A stretch of 32,111 bases of DNA from an uncultured Eubacteriales bacterium (GCA_934394855.1 CAKRRH010000021.1:1-32111), one strand, 5' to 3'. Positions 1-8,434 are shown, counted from the stretch's first letter. Notes: generated from the sequence alone by a model not told the origin. Translations and numbers: made by a program.

Positions 1-102
1 AGGGCGCAGCCCTTAAATGCACTTTCCGCCATTTCTTGCATGAGAAATGGTGTGCCCGTGCGGCATGAGCACATATTCATTTTAATTTATATATGGGAAT
101 AT

Positions 103-136
103 GCGAGAGGGACTTTTTGTGAAAAGTCCCTCTCGC
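103..136. repeat. Perfect 15-bp inverted repeat in gene-free left end
   Basis: Arms at 103-117 and 122-136 are perfect inverted copies (GCGAGAGGGACTTTT) around a 4-nt TGTG loop. The stem would be very stable as RNA or cruciform. No U-run follows on either strand, so it is not a classic terminator. The surrounding 1-270 has no convincing gene: the open frame at 40-252 has low-complexity composition and no ribosome site. A second small palindrome (CCATTTCT/AGAAATGG) lies at 29-50. These may be dispersed intergenic repeats, which is a guess from their form. Confidence 0.6.
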
Positions 137-270
137 GCTCTCTTCAAAAACTTTATTTATGCGAAATTTATATTATTTATTGCGTTACAATACAACCTAC
201 TTCTAAATATATTAAAACCGTAGGGGCGTCGTCCCCGGCGCACCGAATATAATCATTGTATATACAACAA

Positions 271-311
271 AAAAACAGAAGTACAGCATTTCGGCTTGTA
301 CTTCTGTTTTT
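271..311 (-). terminator. Terminator of the ogg-rnhA operon
   Basis: A 15-bp stem (271-285 with 297-311) closes an 11-nt loop and carries an A-run on one side and a T-run on the other, so it can act in both directions. It lies 15 bp beyond the rnhA stop on the minus strand, as expected for an intrinsic terminator. Confidence 0.85.
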
Positions 312-325
312 ATTTTCATCAATAT

Positions 326-766
326 TTATATTCGGTGAGATTCATATTCATTGACTGCCATTCTGTCGCACCGCTCATTTTCGGGGTGTCCGTCATGCCC
401 TTTGATCCAGCAAAAGCTGCATTTATGATAATCGAGCAGTTTAAGCAGCTTTTCAAACAATTCGACATTTTGCGCAGGCTTTTTATCCGCCTTTCTCCAG
501 CCGTTTGCCTGCCATTTTTTCGCCCAACCCTTTTCGATTGCGTCAACGACATATCGGCTGTCAGTCGTAATTATTACTTCGCACGGCTCTTTAAGCGCCG
601 ACAGTGCTTCAATCACCGCAGTCAGCTCCATTTTATTATTCGTCGTCTGTGCGTCATAACCGTGCATTTCCTTTTCATGACAGCCATATCGCAAAATTGC
701 GCCCCAGCCGCCCGGTCCCGGATTTCCCGAACACGCACCGTCTGTAAATATTTCTACTTTCTTCAT
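326..766 (-). CDS. rnhA: Ribonuclease HI
   Basis: This 146-aa protein is a full-length bacterial RNase HI, which cuts the RNA strand of RNA-DNA hybrids in the cytoplasm. All four metal-binding carboxylates can be seen: Asp9 in the N-terminal TDGACSGNPGPGGW strand, Glu47 in NNKMELTAV, Asp69 in TDSRYVVDAI and Asp134 in NERCDRMA. The catalytic-loop His124 sits in WIKGHDGH. The gene starts 28 bp after the stop of the Ogg-type glycosylase gene, so the two probably share a message, and a strong terminator follows the stop. Open frames on the opposite strand here are shadows. Confidence 0.96.
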   Translation of the reverse strand: MKKVEIFTDGACSGNPGPGGWGAILRYGCHEKEMHGYDAQTTNNKMELTAVIEALSALKEPCEVIITTDSRYVVDAIEKGWAKKWQANGWRKADKKPAQNVELFEKLLKLLDYHKCSFCWIKGHDGHPENERCDRMAVNEYESHRI

Positions 767-794
767 GACCGCTCCTTAAAATCCTGATATATCG

Positions 795-1634
795 TCATTC
801 GTCGTCCGACAGTTTAATCGTTCTCGCATAGTGGAATAAATATTGCTGTGCGATTCCCCTATATTTTTCTGCACACTTCGGCAGTCCGTCGGGATAAAGC
901 ACCGCCATTACCCTTTTCATCCAAACATCCATCGGAAATGCGTCAAAATGCGAGCATGAAAACAGCAATGCGCAATCAGCAACCTTTGGTCCGACGCCTT
1001 TGATCTTCATAAGCTCCGTCTTTGCTTCATCAAGCGGCATATTTTCAAGTGCCGACAGATTTACTTCATGTGAGGCTGTCTTTTCAGCGGCGTCGATTAT
1101 ATATTTCGCACGAAAGCCCGCTCGCAGCGGTGCTAAATCATCAACCGTGAGTTTTGCAATCTTCTCGGCGCTCGGAAATGTATATTCATCGGTTCCCGAA
1201 ATCTTTTCGCCGAAATTTTCACAAAGCCGTGAAATAATGCCCTTGATTCTCGGAATGTTGTTGTTTTGCGAAATGATAAACGAGCAAATCGTTTCCCATT
1301 TATCCTGACGAAGCATTCTGATTCCGCCTGCGGTTTTGATTGCCTCGGCTAAAATTCTGTCCTTTGAAAATTCGGATTTCAAAACCGAATAGTCAATGTC
1401 AAGCGTGAAATAGCGATAATATTTATCCAAAAAATCCGACTTATTTATATCATAAAATGTAATTTCATCACCGTTTTGCGACATTGTTAGCAAATCATTG
1501 CCCACAACACCCTGCCACATATCGCCCGATTTTTCAAATCGGAACGCCTGACCGCAATCGAGCGTCTGCATAAGCGAAAAATCAGCGCATTTTACAACGG
1601 TATCATTACCGCGATCAAAAATTTCAGCCATCAT
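795..1634 (-). CDS. ogg: 8-oxoguanine DNA glycosylase/AP lyase (Ogg family)
   Basis: This 279-aa protein has the two-part layout of Ogg enzymes: an N-terminal OGG_N domain (about 10-120, with the DCGQAFRF motif near 26-33) and an HhH-GPD base-excision domain (about 120-279). The helix-hairpin-helix reads KIKGVGPKVADC; Lys217 is the expected Schiff-base nucleophile and Asp236 (FPMDVW) the catalytic aspartate. The family removes oxidised guanine and nicks the abasic site. Two ATG codons are adjacent; the first is preceded by AAGGAG at about 1646-1651. It is the first gene of a pair with rnhA and is transcribed divergently from the gene at 1723. Confidence 0.93.
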   Translation of the reverse strand: MMAEIFDRGNDTVVKCADFSLMQTLDCGQAFRFEKSGDMWQGVVGNDLLTMSQNGDEITFYDINKSDFLDKYYRYFTLDIDYSVLKSEFSKDRILAEAIKTAGGIRMLRQDKWETICSFIISQNNNIPRIKGIISRLCENFGEKISGTDEYTFPSAEKIAKLTVDDLAPLRAGFRAKYIIDAAEKTASHEVNLSALENMPLDEAKTELMKIKGVGPKVADCALLFSCSHFDAFPMDVWMKRVMAVLYPDGLPKCAEKYRGIAQQYLFHYARTIKLSDDE

Positions 1635-1660
1635 GTTTTTTCATTCTCCTTAAAATACAC

Positions 1661-1694
1661 TATCAATTATACATCATTTATGTTATAATTTCTA
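1661..1694. promoter_or_regulatory. Overlapping divergent promoters between ogg and the 1723 gene
   Basis: The 88-bp gap holds two face-to-face -10 boxes. TATAAT on the plus strand at 1684-1689 serves the 1723 gene. TATAAT on the minus strand at 1666-1671, with TAGAAA 17 bp upstream (1689-1694), serves ogg. The -35 elements are weak on both sides, so the exact boxes are inferred. Because they overlap, the two promoters may compete. Confidence 0.5.
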
Positions 1695-1722
1695 CATAAT
1701 TTTAAAACAAAGAGGTTATTTT

Positions 1723-2424
1723 ATGCGTGACGATATTTGCACAATACCGATTAGCGAGATTTTCGAGCAGACAGACGGCTGTCCGTTTTGCAATATGCGA
1801 AACAAAATCGAAACACAGGTGATCGACTACATTCTCGGTGCGGCGATGATGGAGCCCGATGTCAGAGCTCGCTCAAACGAGCTTGGATATTGCGAAACGC
1901 ACATTAAAATGATGATGAAGCGCCCGAAAAAGCTGCCGCTTGCGCTGATTTTGGAAACGCATCTTGATTATATCGGCGACGAGCTTTTCAAAAAACGGCT
2001 GATCAAACCGTCTGCGGCAAAAAGCGCATATAAATCCGCACGAATAATCGAAAGCTGTTTTGTCTGCGACCGAATGGAATGGGGACTGAGCCGCCTTATG
2101 CAAACGATCGTCAAAACCTACAACGAGCAATATGATTTTCGGGATATGTTCAACTCGCAGGAATATATTTGTCTGCCTCACTACAAGCTGCTAATTGACG
2201 CCGTCGAAAATTCGCCCTATAAATCAAAATCCAAAAAGCTGTTGGAGGACGCAGAAAATCTGTGCAAAAATCAGCTTTCACTTTTGCGAAATGACGTTCA
2301 TCTTTTCACCCGAATGTTCGACTATCGCAACACGGGCGAAGATTCGATCATGAGCGATGATGAGAAAAAGCGGGTTTCGGACTCAATCGAACGCACCGCA
2401 AAGTTTATCACAAGCCGTGAATAG
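1723..2424 (+). CDS. Twin zinc-cluster protein, DUF6062-like
   Basis: This 233-aa soluble protein has no signal peptide or membrane segment. It carries two similarly built Cys/His clusters: CPFC at 20-23 with CETH at 57-60, and CFVC at 112-115 with CLPH at 150-153. That spacing suggests two internally repeated metal-binding modules. The sequence resembles what I remember of DUF6062 proteins of Firmicutes, but I cannot confirm it without a profile search, and no function is established that I know of. The ATG has AAAGAGG about 8 nt upstream. It stands alone between the divergent ogg gene and the GH9 promoter. Confidence 0.75.
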   Translation: MRDDICTIPISEIFEQTDGCPFCNMRNKIETQVIDYILGAAMMEPDVRARSNELGYCETHIKMMMKRPKKLPLALILETHLDYIGDELFKKRLIKPSAAKSAYKSARIIESCFVCDRMEWGLSRLMQTIVKTYNEQYDFRDMFNSQEYICLPHYKLLIDAVENSPYKSKSKKLLEDAENLCKNQLSLLRNDVHLFTRMFDYRNTGEDSIMSDDEKKRVSDSIERTAKFITSRE

Positions 2425-2465
2425 GTTCAAACACAAATAAAAACATCATTTTGTGTAAATTATGG

Positions 2466-2494
2466 TTGAAATAACCCTTAGATAATATTATAAT
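2466..2494 (+). promoter_or_regulatory. Promoter of the GH9 gene
   Basis: TTGAAA (2466-2471) and TATAAT (2489-2494) are separated by exactly 17 bp, close to the housekeeping sigma consensus. The GH9 start codon follows about 65 bp downstream. Confidence 0.75.
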
Positions 2495-2559
2495 GTATTT
2501 GTATATACGCATTTTGCGTAATTTATTTAAAAACTCGGTCAATGAAAGGATTTTTTATC

Positions 2560-4215
2560 ATGGAGAATATTAAAATTCCGGATAATTTCCCCGAAAATGT
2601 AATTGAAGAAATCGCCGTAAACCAAGTGGCATATGGCGTTAATGACAAAAAAATCGCTGTTGTCAAAGGCTTTGGCGGCGAGATGATTCTTGTAAACGCC
2701 GACTCAAAACAGGCGGTTTTCAAGGCAGAAGCACTCGGTCCGATTTTTGACAACACCAACAAAATTGAAGTATATCACTTTGATTTTTCAAGCGTTACCG
2801 ATGAGGGCAATTATTATATCGCAACGGAAAAAGGCGTTTCGTTCACCTTCAAAATCAGCAAAAAACCGCTTCATGATGTAACCTATGCATTGCTCAAAAT
2901 GCTCTATTATCAGCGTTGCGGCTGTGGACTTGATGAGAAATATGCAGGCAAATATGCTCACGGAAAATGCCATAACCAAACGGCATATCTTTGCTGGGAC
3001 ACCCGTTTTCACCTTCCGACGATCCACGGCGGATGGCACGACGCAGGCGACTATGGCAGATACATAACCCCAGCTAACCAGTGCATTTGCAACCTTGTCT
3101 ATGCTCATGAGCTTTTCGGCAAGGGCGTTGACGAGGACACAAACATTCCCGAAACAGGAAGCGGAATGCCCGATATTTTGAGCGAGGCTGTTCATGAGCT
3201 TAAATGGATGCTCCAAATGCAGACTCCCGAGGGCGGCGTTTATCATAAGCTTTGCACCACAAACTTTGCAGGCAACGATATGCCCGACTATGACTATTCG
3301 CCTGACAATCCGCTTGTATTATCGCAAATCTCACTTCAGGCAACAGCCGGATTTGCGGCGGCAATGGCGGCGGCTTACAGATCATATCTGCCCTATGACG
3401 AAGATTTTGCGAAAACGCTTCTCGACGCTGCAATCAAGGCATATGACTATGCGCTGAGAGTCGAAGACAAAATAATGATCGAGTTTAAAAGCATTGCGCC
3501 GGGCGGCGGCGGTGACTATGGCGACGTCTGCGCATATGACGAATATTACTGGGCGTCTGCCGAGCTTTTCCGCTCAACAGGCGACAAAAAATATGAAGAA
3601 AAATTCAAGCATTATTTTGAGTTTGAATTTTCAAAAACGGCGGCAGGCGCATATAACCAGGGCTGCTACGGCTCAATGGCATATTGTATGTGCGAAAACG
3701 CCGACCCCGAAATGAAGAAAAAGGTTCACGACATTCTCAAAGATTATGCCGACGAGCGCAAAAAGGTCGGAGAAACCGACGCATATCGTGTTGCGCTTCT
3801 TGACTCGGACTATTATTGGGGAAGCAACGCAGTGCTTACAAACGGGCTTTGCGCTTGCGTATTTCTTGCGGCATATGATAAGACCGACGAATATGACGAT
3901 GTGCTCAAGGACAGCGTAGCATATATGCTCGGACGAAACATTCTTTCACAGTCATATGTTACGGGATTCGGCACAAAGAAACCGATGCACCCACACCACC
4001 GCCCGAGCATTTTCGACGGTGTTGACGAGCCTGTTCCGGGAATGGTAATCGGCGGACCGAATGACAGACCCGGTCAGCGTCCCCAAAACAGCGAGGGCGT
4101 TCCGAGCGCCGCTTGCTTCATTGACTGGGAATGGAACTGGACGACAAACGAAATCGCAATCTATTGGAACACTTCGGCGTTCTTCATCTTCGGCTATTTG
4201 AACAGCAAAGAATAA
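2560..4215 (+). CDS. Glycoside hydrolase family 9 protein, no signal peptide
   Basis: The protein is 551 aa when started at ATG 2560, which has GAAAGGA at 2544-2550. The upstream in-frame ATG at 2542 overlaps that site and has none of its own. Residues ~15-100 form the Ig-like CelD_N domain (VNQVAYG); ~105-550 is the GH9 (alpha/alpha)6 barrel. Catalytic signatures are present: GWHDAGDYG with Asp161 and Asp164, the PHHRPS loop at 478-483, and the acid/base Glu531 in TTNEIAIYWN. GH9 enzymes cleave beta-1,4-glucans or related oligosaccharides. With no signal peptide, dockerin or CBM it probably acts on imported cello-oligosaccharides in the cytoplasm; the substrate is inferred. An aminotransferase gene follows after 88 bp. 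Confidence 0.93.
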   Translation: MENIKIPDNFPENVIEEIAVNQVAYGVNDKKIAVVKGFGGEMILVNADSKQAVFKAEALGPIFDNTNKIEVYHFDFSSVTDEGNYYIATEKGVSFTFKISKKPLHDVTYALLKMLYYQRCGCGLDEKYAGKYAHGKCHNQTAYLCWDTRFHLPTIHGGWHDAGDYGRYITPANQCICNLVYAHELFGKGVDEDTNIPETGSGMPDILSEAVHELKWMLQMQTPEGGVYHKLCTTNFAGNDMPDYDYSPDNPLVLSQISLQATAGFAAAMAAAYRSYLPYDEDFAKTLLDAAIKAYDYALRVEDKIMIEFKSIAPGGGGDYGDVCAYDEYYWASAELFRSTGDKKYEEKFKHYFEFEFSKTAAGAYNQGCYGSMAYCMCENADPEMKKKVHDILKDYADERKKVGETDAYRVALLDSDYYWGSNAVLTNGLCACVFLAAYDKTDEYDDVLKDSVAYMLGRNILSQSYVTGFGTKKPMHPHHRPSIFDGVDEPVPGMVIGGPNDRPGQRPQNSEGVPSAACFIDWEWNWTTNEIAIYWNTSAFFIFGYLNSKE

Positions 4216-4254
4216 AGCGACAAAAAGCAATAAATAAATCAGATTATAAACTCG

Positions 4255-4272
4255 GCGGCAGGAAACTGCCGC
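4255..4272 (+). other. Small GNRA-capped hairpin between the GH9 and aminotransferase genes
   Basis: A 7-bp stem (GCGGCAG/CTGCCGC) closed by a GAAA tetraloop lies 40 bp after the GH9 stop and is followed only by a broken T-run (TTGGATTTT). It may be a leaky terminator or a stabiliser of the upstream message, allowing partial read-through into the aminotransferase gene. Confidence 0.45.
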
Positions 4273-4303
4273 TTGGATTTTGTAAAGCAAGGAAAGATAA
4301 ACA

Positions 4304-5479
4304 ATGGTTTTTGAACACGCAAAAAGACTCGACCACTATAAAACAGGAATATTTGCGGCACTCAACGAGAAAAAGGACGAAATGATAAAACAAGGCAGAA
4401 AAGTATATAACCTATCTGTCGGAACGCCCGATTTTGCACCGCCCGAACACATCATGAATGCACTGATCGAAGCGGCAAAGGACCCTCAGAACTATAAATA
4501 TTCGCTTTGCGATATGCCGCAGCTGCTCGACGCAGTGGTTGATTATTATAAATCGCGCTTTGGCGTTGATGACCTGTCACCCGATGAAGTAACATCTGTC
4601 CACGGCACACAAGAGGGCATGGGTCATTTCGGCGTTGCCCTCACAAATCCCGGTGATGTTGTTTTGCTTCCCAACCCCGGTTATCCGGCGTTTGAAGCAG
4701 GAGCATATTTCGGCGAATCGGAGGTCTATTATTATCCGCTTCTTGAGAAAAACGGATTTTTGCCGATAATGAGCGAAATCCCCGAAGATGTGCTTTGCCG
4801 TGCAAAGTACATGGTCGTGTCATATCCGTCGAACCCTGTTTGCGCCGTTGCGCCCCGTTCGATGTATGAAGAATTGATTGAATATGCTAAAAAATATAAT
4901 TTTCTGATCGTCAACGACAACGCTTATTCCGACATTGCCTATGACGGCAACGAGGGTATGTCGTTTTTGTCGATTCCCGGTGCAAAGGAAGTCGGAGTCG
5001 AATTTTTCTCGCTTTCAAAGTCATATAATGTAACCGGTGCCCGAATCTCATTTCTTGTCGGCAACAAGTCGGTCGTAGACGCATTAAAGCTCATGCGCTC
5101 GCAGATTGATTTCGGAATGTTCTATCCCGTTCAATATGCTGCTATTGCGGCGCTTAAAGGTCCGAGGGACAGCGTGATTGAACAGCGTGCTCAGTATCAG
5201 CGCCGCCGTGACGCACTTTGCGGAGGACTCAGAAAAATCGGCTGGAATGTACCCGATTCCAAAGGAACAATGTTCGCATTCGCCCATATTCCCGAAAATT
5301 TCAGCACGACAGCCGAATTTTGCGAAGTGCTGATGGACAAAACGGGCGTAATTTGCACACCCGGCACGGCATTTGGCTCGCTCGGCGAAGGATATGTCAG
5401 ATTTGCGCTTGTAAAATCGGTTGAGGAAATCAACGAAATCGTTGATGTGATCGATAAAAGCGGCATTTTGAAAAAATGA
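4304..5479 (+). CDS. PLP-dependent class I/II aminotransferase
   Basis: This 391-aa cytoplasmic enzyme is a fold-type I aminotransferase. The PLP Schiff-base lysine is Lys239 in FSLSKSYN. Other conserved positions are Asn177 in SYPSNP, Asp205 in VNDNAYSD, Arg247 in the phosphate loop and Arg366 in GYVRFAL, which would bind the substrate carboxylate. Overall it resembles the LL-diaminopimelate aminotransferase/AlaA-like branch, but the exact amino-acid substrate cannot be told from sequence. AAGGAAAG at 4289-4296 sets the ATG start. It lies downstream of GH9 on the same strand with no strong terminator between, and ends at a strong terminator shared with the converging deacetylase gene. Confidence 0.92.
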   Translation: MVFEHAKRLDHYKTGIFAALNEKKDEMIKQGRKVYNLSVGTPDFAPPEHIMNALIEAAKDPQNYKYSLCDMPQLLDAVVDYYKSRFGVDDLSPDEVTSVHGTQEGMGHFGVALTNPGDVVLLPNPGYPAFEAGAYFGESEVYYYPLLEKNGFLPIMSEIPEDVLCRAKYMVVSYPSNPVCAVAPRSMYEELIEYAKKYNFLIVNDNAYSDIAYDGNEGMSFLSIPGAKEVGVEFFSLSKSYNVTGARISFLVGNKSVVDALKLMRSQIDFGMFYPVQYAAIAALKGPRDSVIEQRAQYQRRRDALCGGLRKIGWNVPDSKGTMFAFAHIPENFSTTAEFCEVLMDKTGVICTPGTAFGSLGEGYVRFALVKSVEEINEIVDVIDKSGILKK

Positions 5480-5495
5480 TTCTCAAAATTAACAA

Positions 5496-5534
5496 AGCCC
5501 GACGGAAATCGAAACTTCCGTCGGGCTGTTTTTA
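5496..5534. terminator. Bidirectional terminator between convergent genes
   Basis: A perfect 12-bp stem (5496-5507 with 5516-5527) with an 8-nt loop is followed by GTTTTT on the plus strand and by a T-rich tract on the minus strand. It sits between the aminotransferase stop and the deacetylase stop and can serve both. Confidence 0.88.
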
Positions 5535-5540
5535 TGTAAT

Positions 5541-6239
5541 TTACAGGCAAAACGCCTCTTTGTTGGTGCAATAGTATATATCGTCACGGCCGCTGATTTT
5601 TTCACAAAAACTCTCAAACTCATCCCATGAATCATTTATGTCAAACTCATAGCTGTGACCCCAAATATAATATAGCTTCGGGGTGTCGGGTTGAAGATTT
5701 ATGAATTCATCGGCAAACCGCTCCATCTTTTCAAACTCACGGTGGTAGACGGTGGGTTTAAAATGAATCAAATCTGACTGCAAATCAAACGAATCGCTGT
5801 CGATTATCGTTCTAGCATATTTAACGCCCGTGTGCTTTTTTACAATATCCTCAACACGCTCGTTCGTGTTCTGACCGCCGCACGGATAAGCAAGACCGAC
5901 AACATCATAGCCCACAAGGCGGCTAAGCTCAGCTCTGTCGTTTTCTATTTCTTTGATGATTTCATCATCATCCTTGATGTCGGGCAAAAACGGATGATGA
6001 AGCGTATGAGCCGAAACCTCATGATTGCGATATATCGACTCTACCTCATTCTTAGGCACTTTAATGTGGTCAACCCGAACATCATCTCGAATAAGATAGC
6101 CGTCTGTTCCGAGCAACGCCGAATTTATGTTAAAAGTTGCTTTCAGGCCATATTTATCAAAAATCTCGATTAGCCTTTTGTCCTGAGTAACTCCGTCATC
6201 ATAGCTGAAGGTCAGCGCTTTCATCTTGCCGTTCCACAT
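5541..6239 (-). CDS. NodB-type polysaccharide deacetylase, no signal peptide
   Basis: Started at the ATG at 6239, the product is 232 aa. That ATG has GAAGGTGAT just upstream and begins 10 bp after the galU stop; an earlier frame start overlaps galU. The NodB deacetylase motifs are visible: TFSYDDG with Asp14/Asp15, SAHTLHHP with His78 and His82 as metal ligands, and the LAYPCGG strand near 116-122. A late WGHSYEFD supplies His195. The family removes N- or O-acetyl groups from glycans using a divalent metal. It has no export signal or membrane anchor, so it is predicted cytoplasmic, unlike peptidoglycan deacetylases. Co-transcription with galU suggests sugar metabolism; the substrate is unknown. 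Confidence 0.88.
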   Translation of the reverse strand: MWNGKMKALTFSYDDGVTQDKRLIEIFDKYGLKATFNINSALLGTDGYLIRDDVRVDHIKVPKNEVESIYRNHEVSAHTLHHPFLPDIKDDDEIIKEIENDRAELSRLVGYDVVGLAYPCGGQNTNERVEDIVKKHTGVKYARTIIDSDSFDLQSDLIHFKPTVYHREFEKMERFADEFINLQPDTPKLYYIWGHSYEFDINDSWDEFESFCEKISGRDDIYYCTNKEAFCL

Positions 6240-6249
6240 AAAATCACCT

Positions 6250-7119
6250 TCAAAGCGTTTTTGCAATATTCTTTATATATTCGGCAAATTCATCGCCGAA
6301 TTCTTTATTTTGAAGCGCAAGTTCAACATTCGCCTGCATGATGCTGAGCTTGTTGCCCATGTCATATCTCTTGCCGCTGTATTCAACGCCCATCATGCCA
6401 TAGCGTCTTGCAAGCGTACACATAGCGTCGGTCAGCTGAAGTTCGTTTCCTGCGCCGTTCGGGGTTGTTTCAAGTATCGTGAAGATTTCAGGCGGCAAAA
6501 CAACTCTTCCCAATATCGAATAGAGCGACATTATCTGGTCGGGCTGCGGTTTTTCGATCATATCGCTGATTTTCATCAGTCTGTCCGAAACCGCCTCAAC
6601 TTTAAGCGAGCAATATTTTTGAACATCATTTTTGCTGACCTGCTTAACGCCCGCAACGCCAAGACCGAATTTATCATATGCATCGATCAGTTCTCCGATT
6701 GCAGGAATATCTCCGATTATAACATCGTCGCCGTAAAGCACCGCAAACGGCTCGTTGTCAACGAATGTTTTTGCTTTAAGCACCGCATGGCCCAAACCGC
6801 CTGTTTCGTTTTGTCTTAAAAATGATATGTTTGCAAGTCTTGCAAGACTCTCGACTTCGCCAAGCTCTTTGAGCTTGTTGCGCTGTTTGAGCATACTCTC
6901 AAGCTCGAACGAATGGTCAAAATGATCTTCGATTGCACCCTTGCCACGGTTTGTTATGATCAAAATATCCGTGATTCCTGCTGCAACCGCTTCTTCCACG
7001 ATGTACTGAATAGCCGGTTTATCGACTATCGGCAACATCTCTTTCGGAATTGCTTTTGACGCGGGCAAAACTCTTGTTCCGAGTCCTGCCGCCGGGATTA
7101 CCGCTTTTCTTACTTTCAT
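6250..7119 (-). CDS. galU: UTP-glucose-1-phosphate uridylyltransferase
   Basis: This 289-aa protein is a full-length GalU, making UDP-glucose from UTP and glucose-1-phosphate for polysaccharide and glycolipid synthesis. The nucleotidyltransferase N-terminus reads IPAAGLGTRVLPASKAIPKE, with the GxGTR loop at 12-16 and the conserved lysines nearby. LYGDDVIIGD supplies the metal-binding aspartates, and the C-terminal GKRYDMGNK motif is typical. The ATG is preceded by an AGGGGG ribosome site and by a clear promoter at 7141-7169. The deacetylase gene follows after 10 bp, so the two form an operon. Confidence 0.96.
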   Translation of the reverse strand: MKVRKAVIPAAGLGTRVLPASKAIPKEMLPIVDKPAIQYIVEEAVAAGITDILIITNRGKGAIEDHFDHSFELESMLKQRNKLKELGEVESLARLANISFLRQNETGGLGHAVLKAKTFVDNEPFAVLYGDDVIIGDIPAIGELIDAYDKFGLGVAGVKQVSKNDVQKYCSLKVEAVSDRLMKISDMIEKPQPDQIMSLYSILGRVVLPPEIFTILETTPNGAGNELQLTDAMCTLARRYGMMGVEYSGKRYDMGNKLSIMQANVELALQNKEFGDEFAEYIKNIAKTL

Positions 7120-7140
7120 TGAAAAACCCCCTATTTTTTA

Positions 7141-7169
7141 ATTCTATTATTTCTATTATTATTTGTCAG
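7141..7169 (-). promoter_or_regulatory. Promoter of galU
   Basis: On the minus strand CTGACA (7164-7169) and TAGAAT (7141-7146) are spaced 17 bp apart, five of six matches each to the housekeeping consensus, 21 bp upstream of the galU start. Confidence 0.65.
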
Positions 7170-7213
7170 CCGTTGATTTTAATCGGCATTTCGCTTTATG
7201 TTATCGCCGCGGA

Positions 7214-8416
7214 TCAATATATCAAATATTTTCCGAAGAAAAGCACGCCGACAATCGACAAAACGACTAACGCAATTGCAAGCAATGCCCAAACGGTCGC
7301 CTTTGTGCCGCCCGTGTAAATTATGTCGTCGTCGCAATAATGCTCCCTTTGCTTGATTTCGCCGATTTTCTTCTTTGCGAAGTTATAATAAAAGTTATCG
7401 GCGGTAAATGCAATCACGATTGCCACGACCATTTCAATCATGTTTATGATATATCCCGCATACTGCAAAGTATTATACTTCGAACTTAGCGTCGAATATT
7501 GTATTTTTTGCTCGGGAGTGAGACCGTCATAAAACTTGCGTGACTGAATCACATTTTTAATCTGTGCTGAGGTAATGTCGTCCTCATCTACGGTCGAATC
7601 GTTTTGCATGATATATTGTTTTGCGCCCTCCGTTTGCAAAACGCTTATCTGCTTTTCGATCGGCTCTGCGTTTTTCTCGGAAATCATGTTGATCGGAATG
7701 CCCGCAAGAATGAGGCAAAGCCCAATCGTGAAGACGATCGTACCGATTTTATACATCTTTCGGTTGAAAAACCAAAATGACTGAATGATTGGCGACATCA
7801 GCGTTCCGGGCAGCAATATCGCCCAGTTCAATCCTGCCTTTGCACCTCTTGATTTGCGGTAAAATTTTGAAATGAATCCGGCGCTGTTTTGTCCGACAAA
7901 TAATTTTGCTTCCCTGACGGTCATTCCGCCGAGATCCGTGTCGTCGGTCAGCGTAACAAAGCCCATGTTCGGCACATTCGGCGGATAATTGCCATATCTG
8001 CCGTTGTTTTGCGAAAATCTACCGTAATTGCCGTACTGCGGAGGATATTGTCCGCCGTTTGGCGCATTATATCCGCCAAATCCGCCGTTTTGACCATATG
8101 GACCGGCGATATTCGGGTCAGCGTTTGAGTTTCCGTTGTTATTTCCTTGCGGGTCGTTTTGCGGATTATTATTCCGGTTGCCGCCCTGCTGCGGATCTGT
8201 CGGCTCATTGCCATGTTGATTATTAAATCCGCCGTTATTATCGACATTGCCTCCTGAATTTTCTTGATTGTCATTTGCATTCTGTCGGTTATCGATATTC
8301 AAATCGAAGCTCTCGTCGGGCAAACGCTCACCGCAAATTCGGCAAAATTCCGTGTCCGCAAAATTAACGGCATTGCATTTTTTGCAAATCTTAACCTTGT
8401 TGTCCTGTTCTGACAT
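7214..8416 (-). CDS. Zinc-ribbon membrane protein with Asn/Gly/Gln-rich linker
   Basis: This 400-aa protein starts with a zinc ribbon (CKKC at 11-14, CRIC at 25-28). A long Asn/Gly/Gln/Pro-rich stretch (~40-150), likely disordered, follows. From ~165 comes a conserved block (VREAKLFVGQNSAGFISKF) and four hydrophobic segments at about 197-217, 225-244, 320-338 and 372-396. The block and the first two membrane segments match the upstream neighbour (DVALFVGSNATRYIHAF), so the two are paralogues, probably of the DUF2628 type. It follows that gene by 18 bp. The zinc ribbon is probably cytoplasmic. Function is unknown; a membrane-bound sensor or scaffold is only one possibility. Confidence 0.85.
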   Translation of the reverse strand: MSEQDNKVKICKKCNAVNFADTEFCRICGERLPDESFDLNIDNRQNANDNQENSGGNVDNNGGFNNQHGNEPTDPQQGGNRNNNPQNDPQGNNNGNSNADPNIAGPYGQNGGFGGYNAPNGGQYPPQYGNYGRFSQNNGRYGNYPPNVPNMGFVTLTDDTDLGGMTVREAKLFVGQNSAGFISKFYRKSRGAKAGLNWAILLPGTLMSPIIQSFWFFNRKMYKIGTIVFTIGLCLILAGIPINMISEKNAEPIEKQISVLQTEGAKQYIMQNDSTVDEDDITSAQIKNVIQSRKFYDGLTPEQKIQYSTLSSKYNTLQYAGYIINMIEMVVAIVIAFTADNFYYNFAKKKIGEIKQREHYCDDDIIYTGGTKATVWALLAIALVVLSIVGVLFFGKYLIY

Positions 8417-8434
8417 GTTTATTTACCCCAAAAA

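Noticed and set aside
40..252. 70-codon plus-strand frame at the left end
   Set aside because: It spans the 103-136 hairpin, lacks a ribosome site and has no protein-like composition.
296..787. 163-codon plus-strand frame
   Set aside because: It lies fully antisense to rnhA, which has all catalytic residues, and its product is not protein-like.
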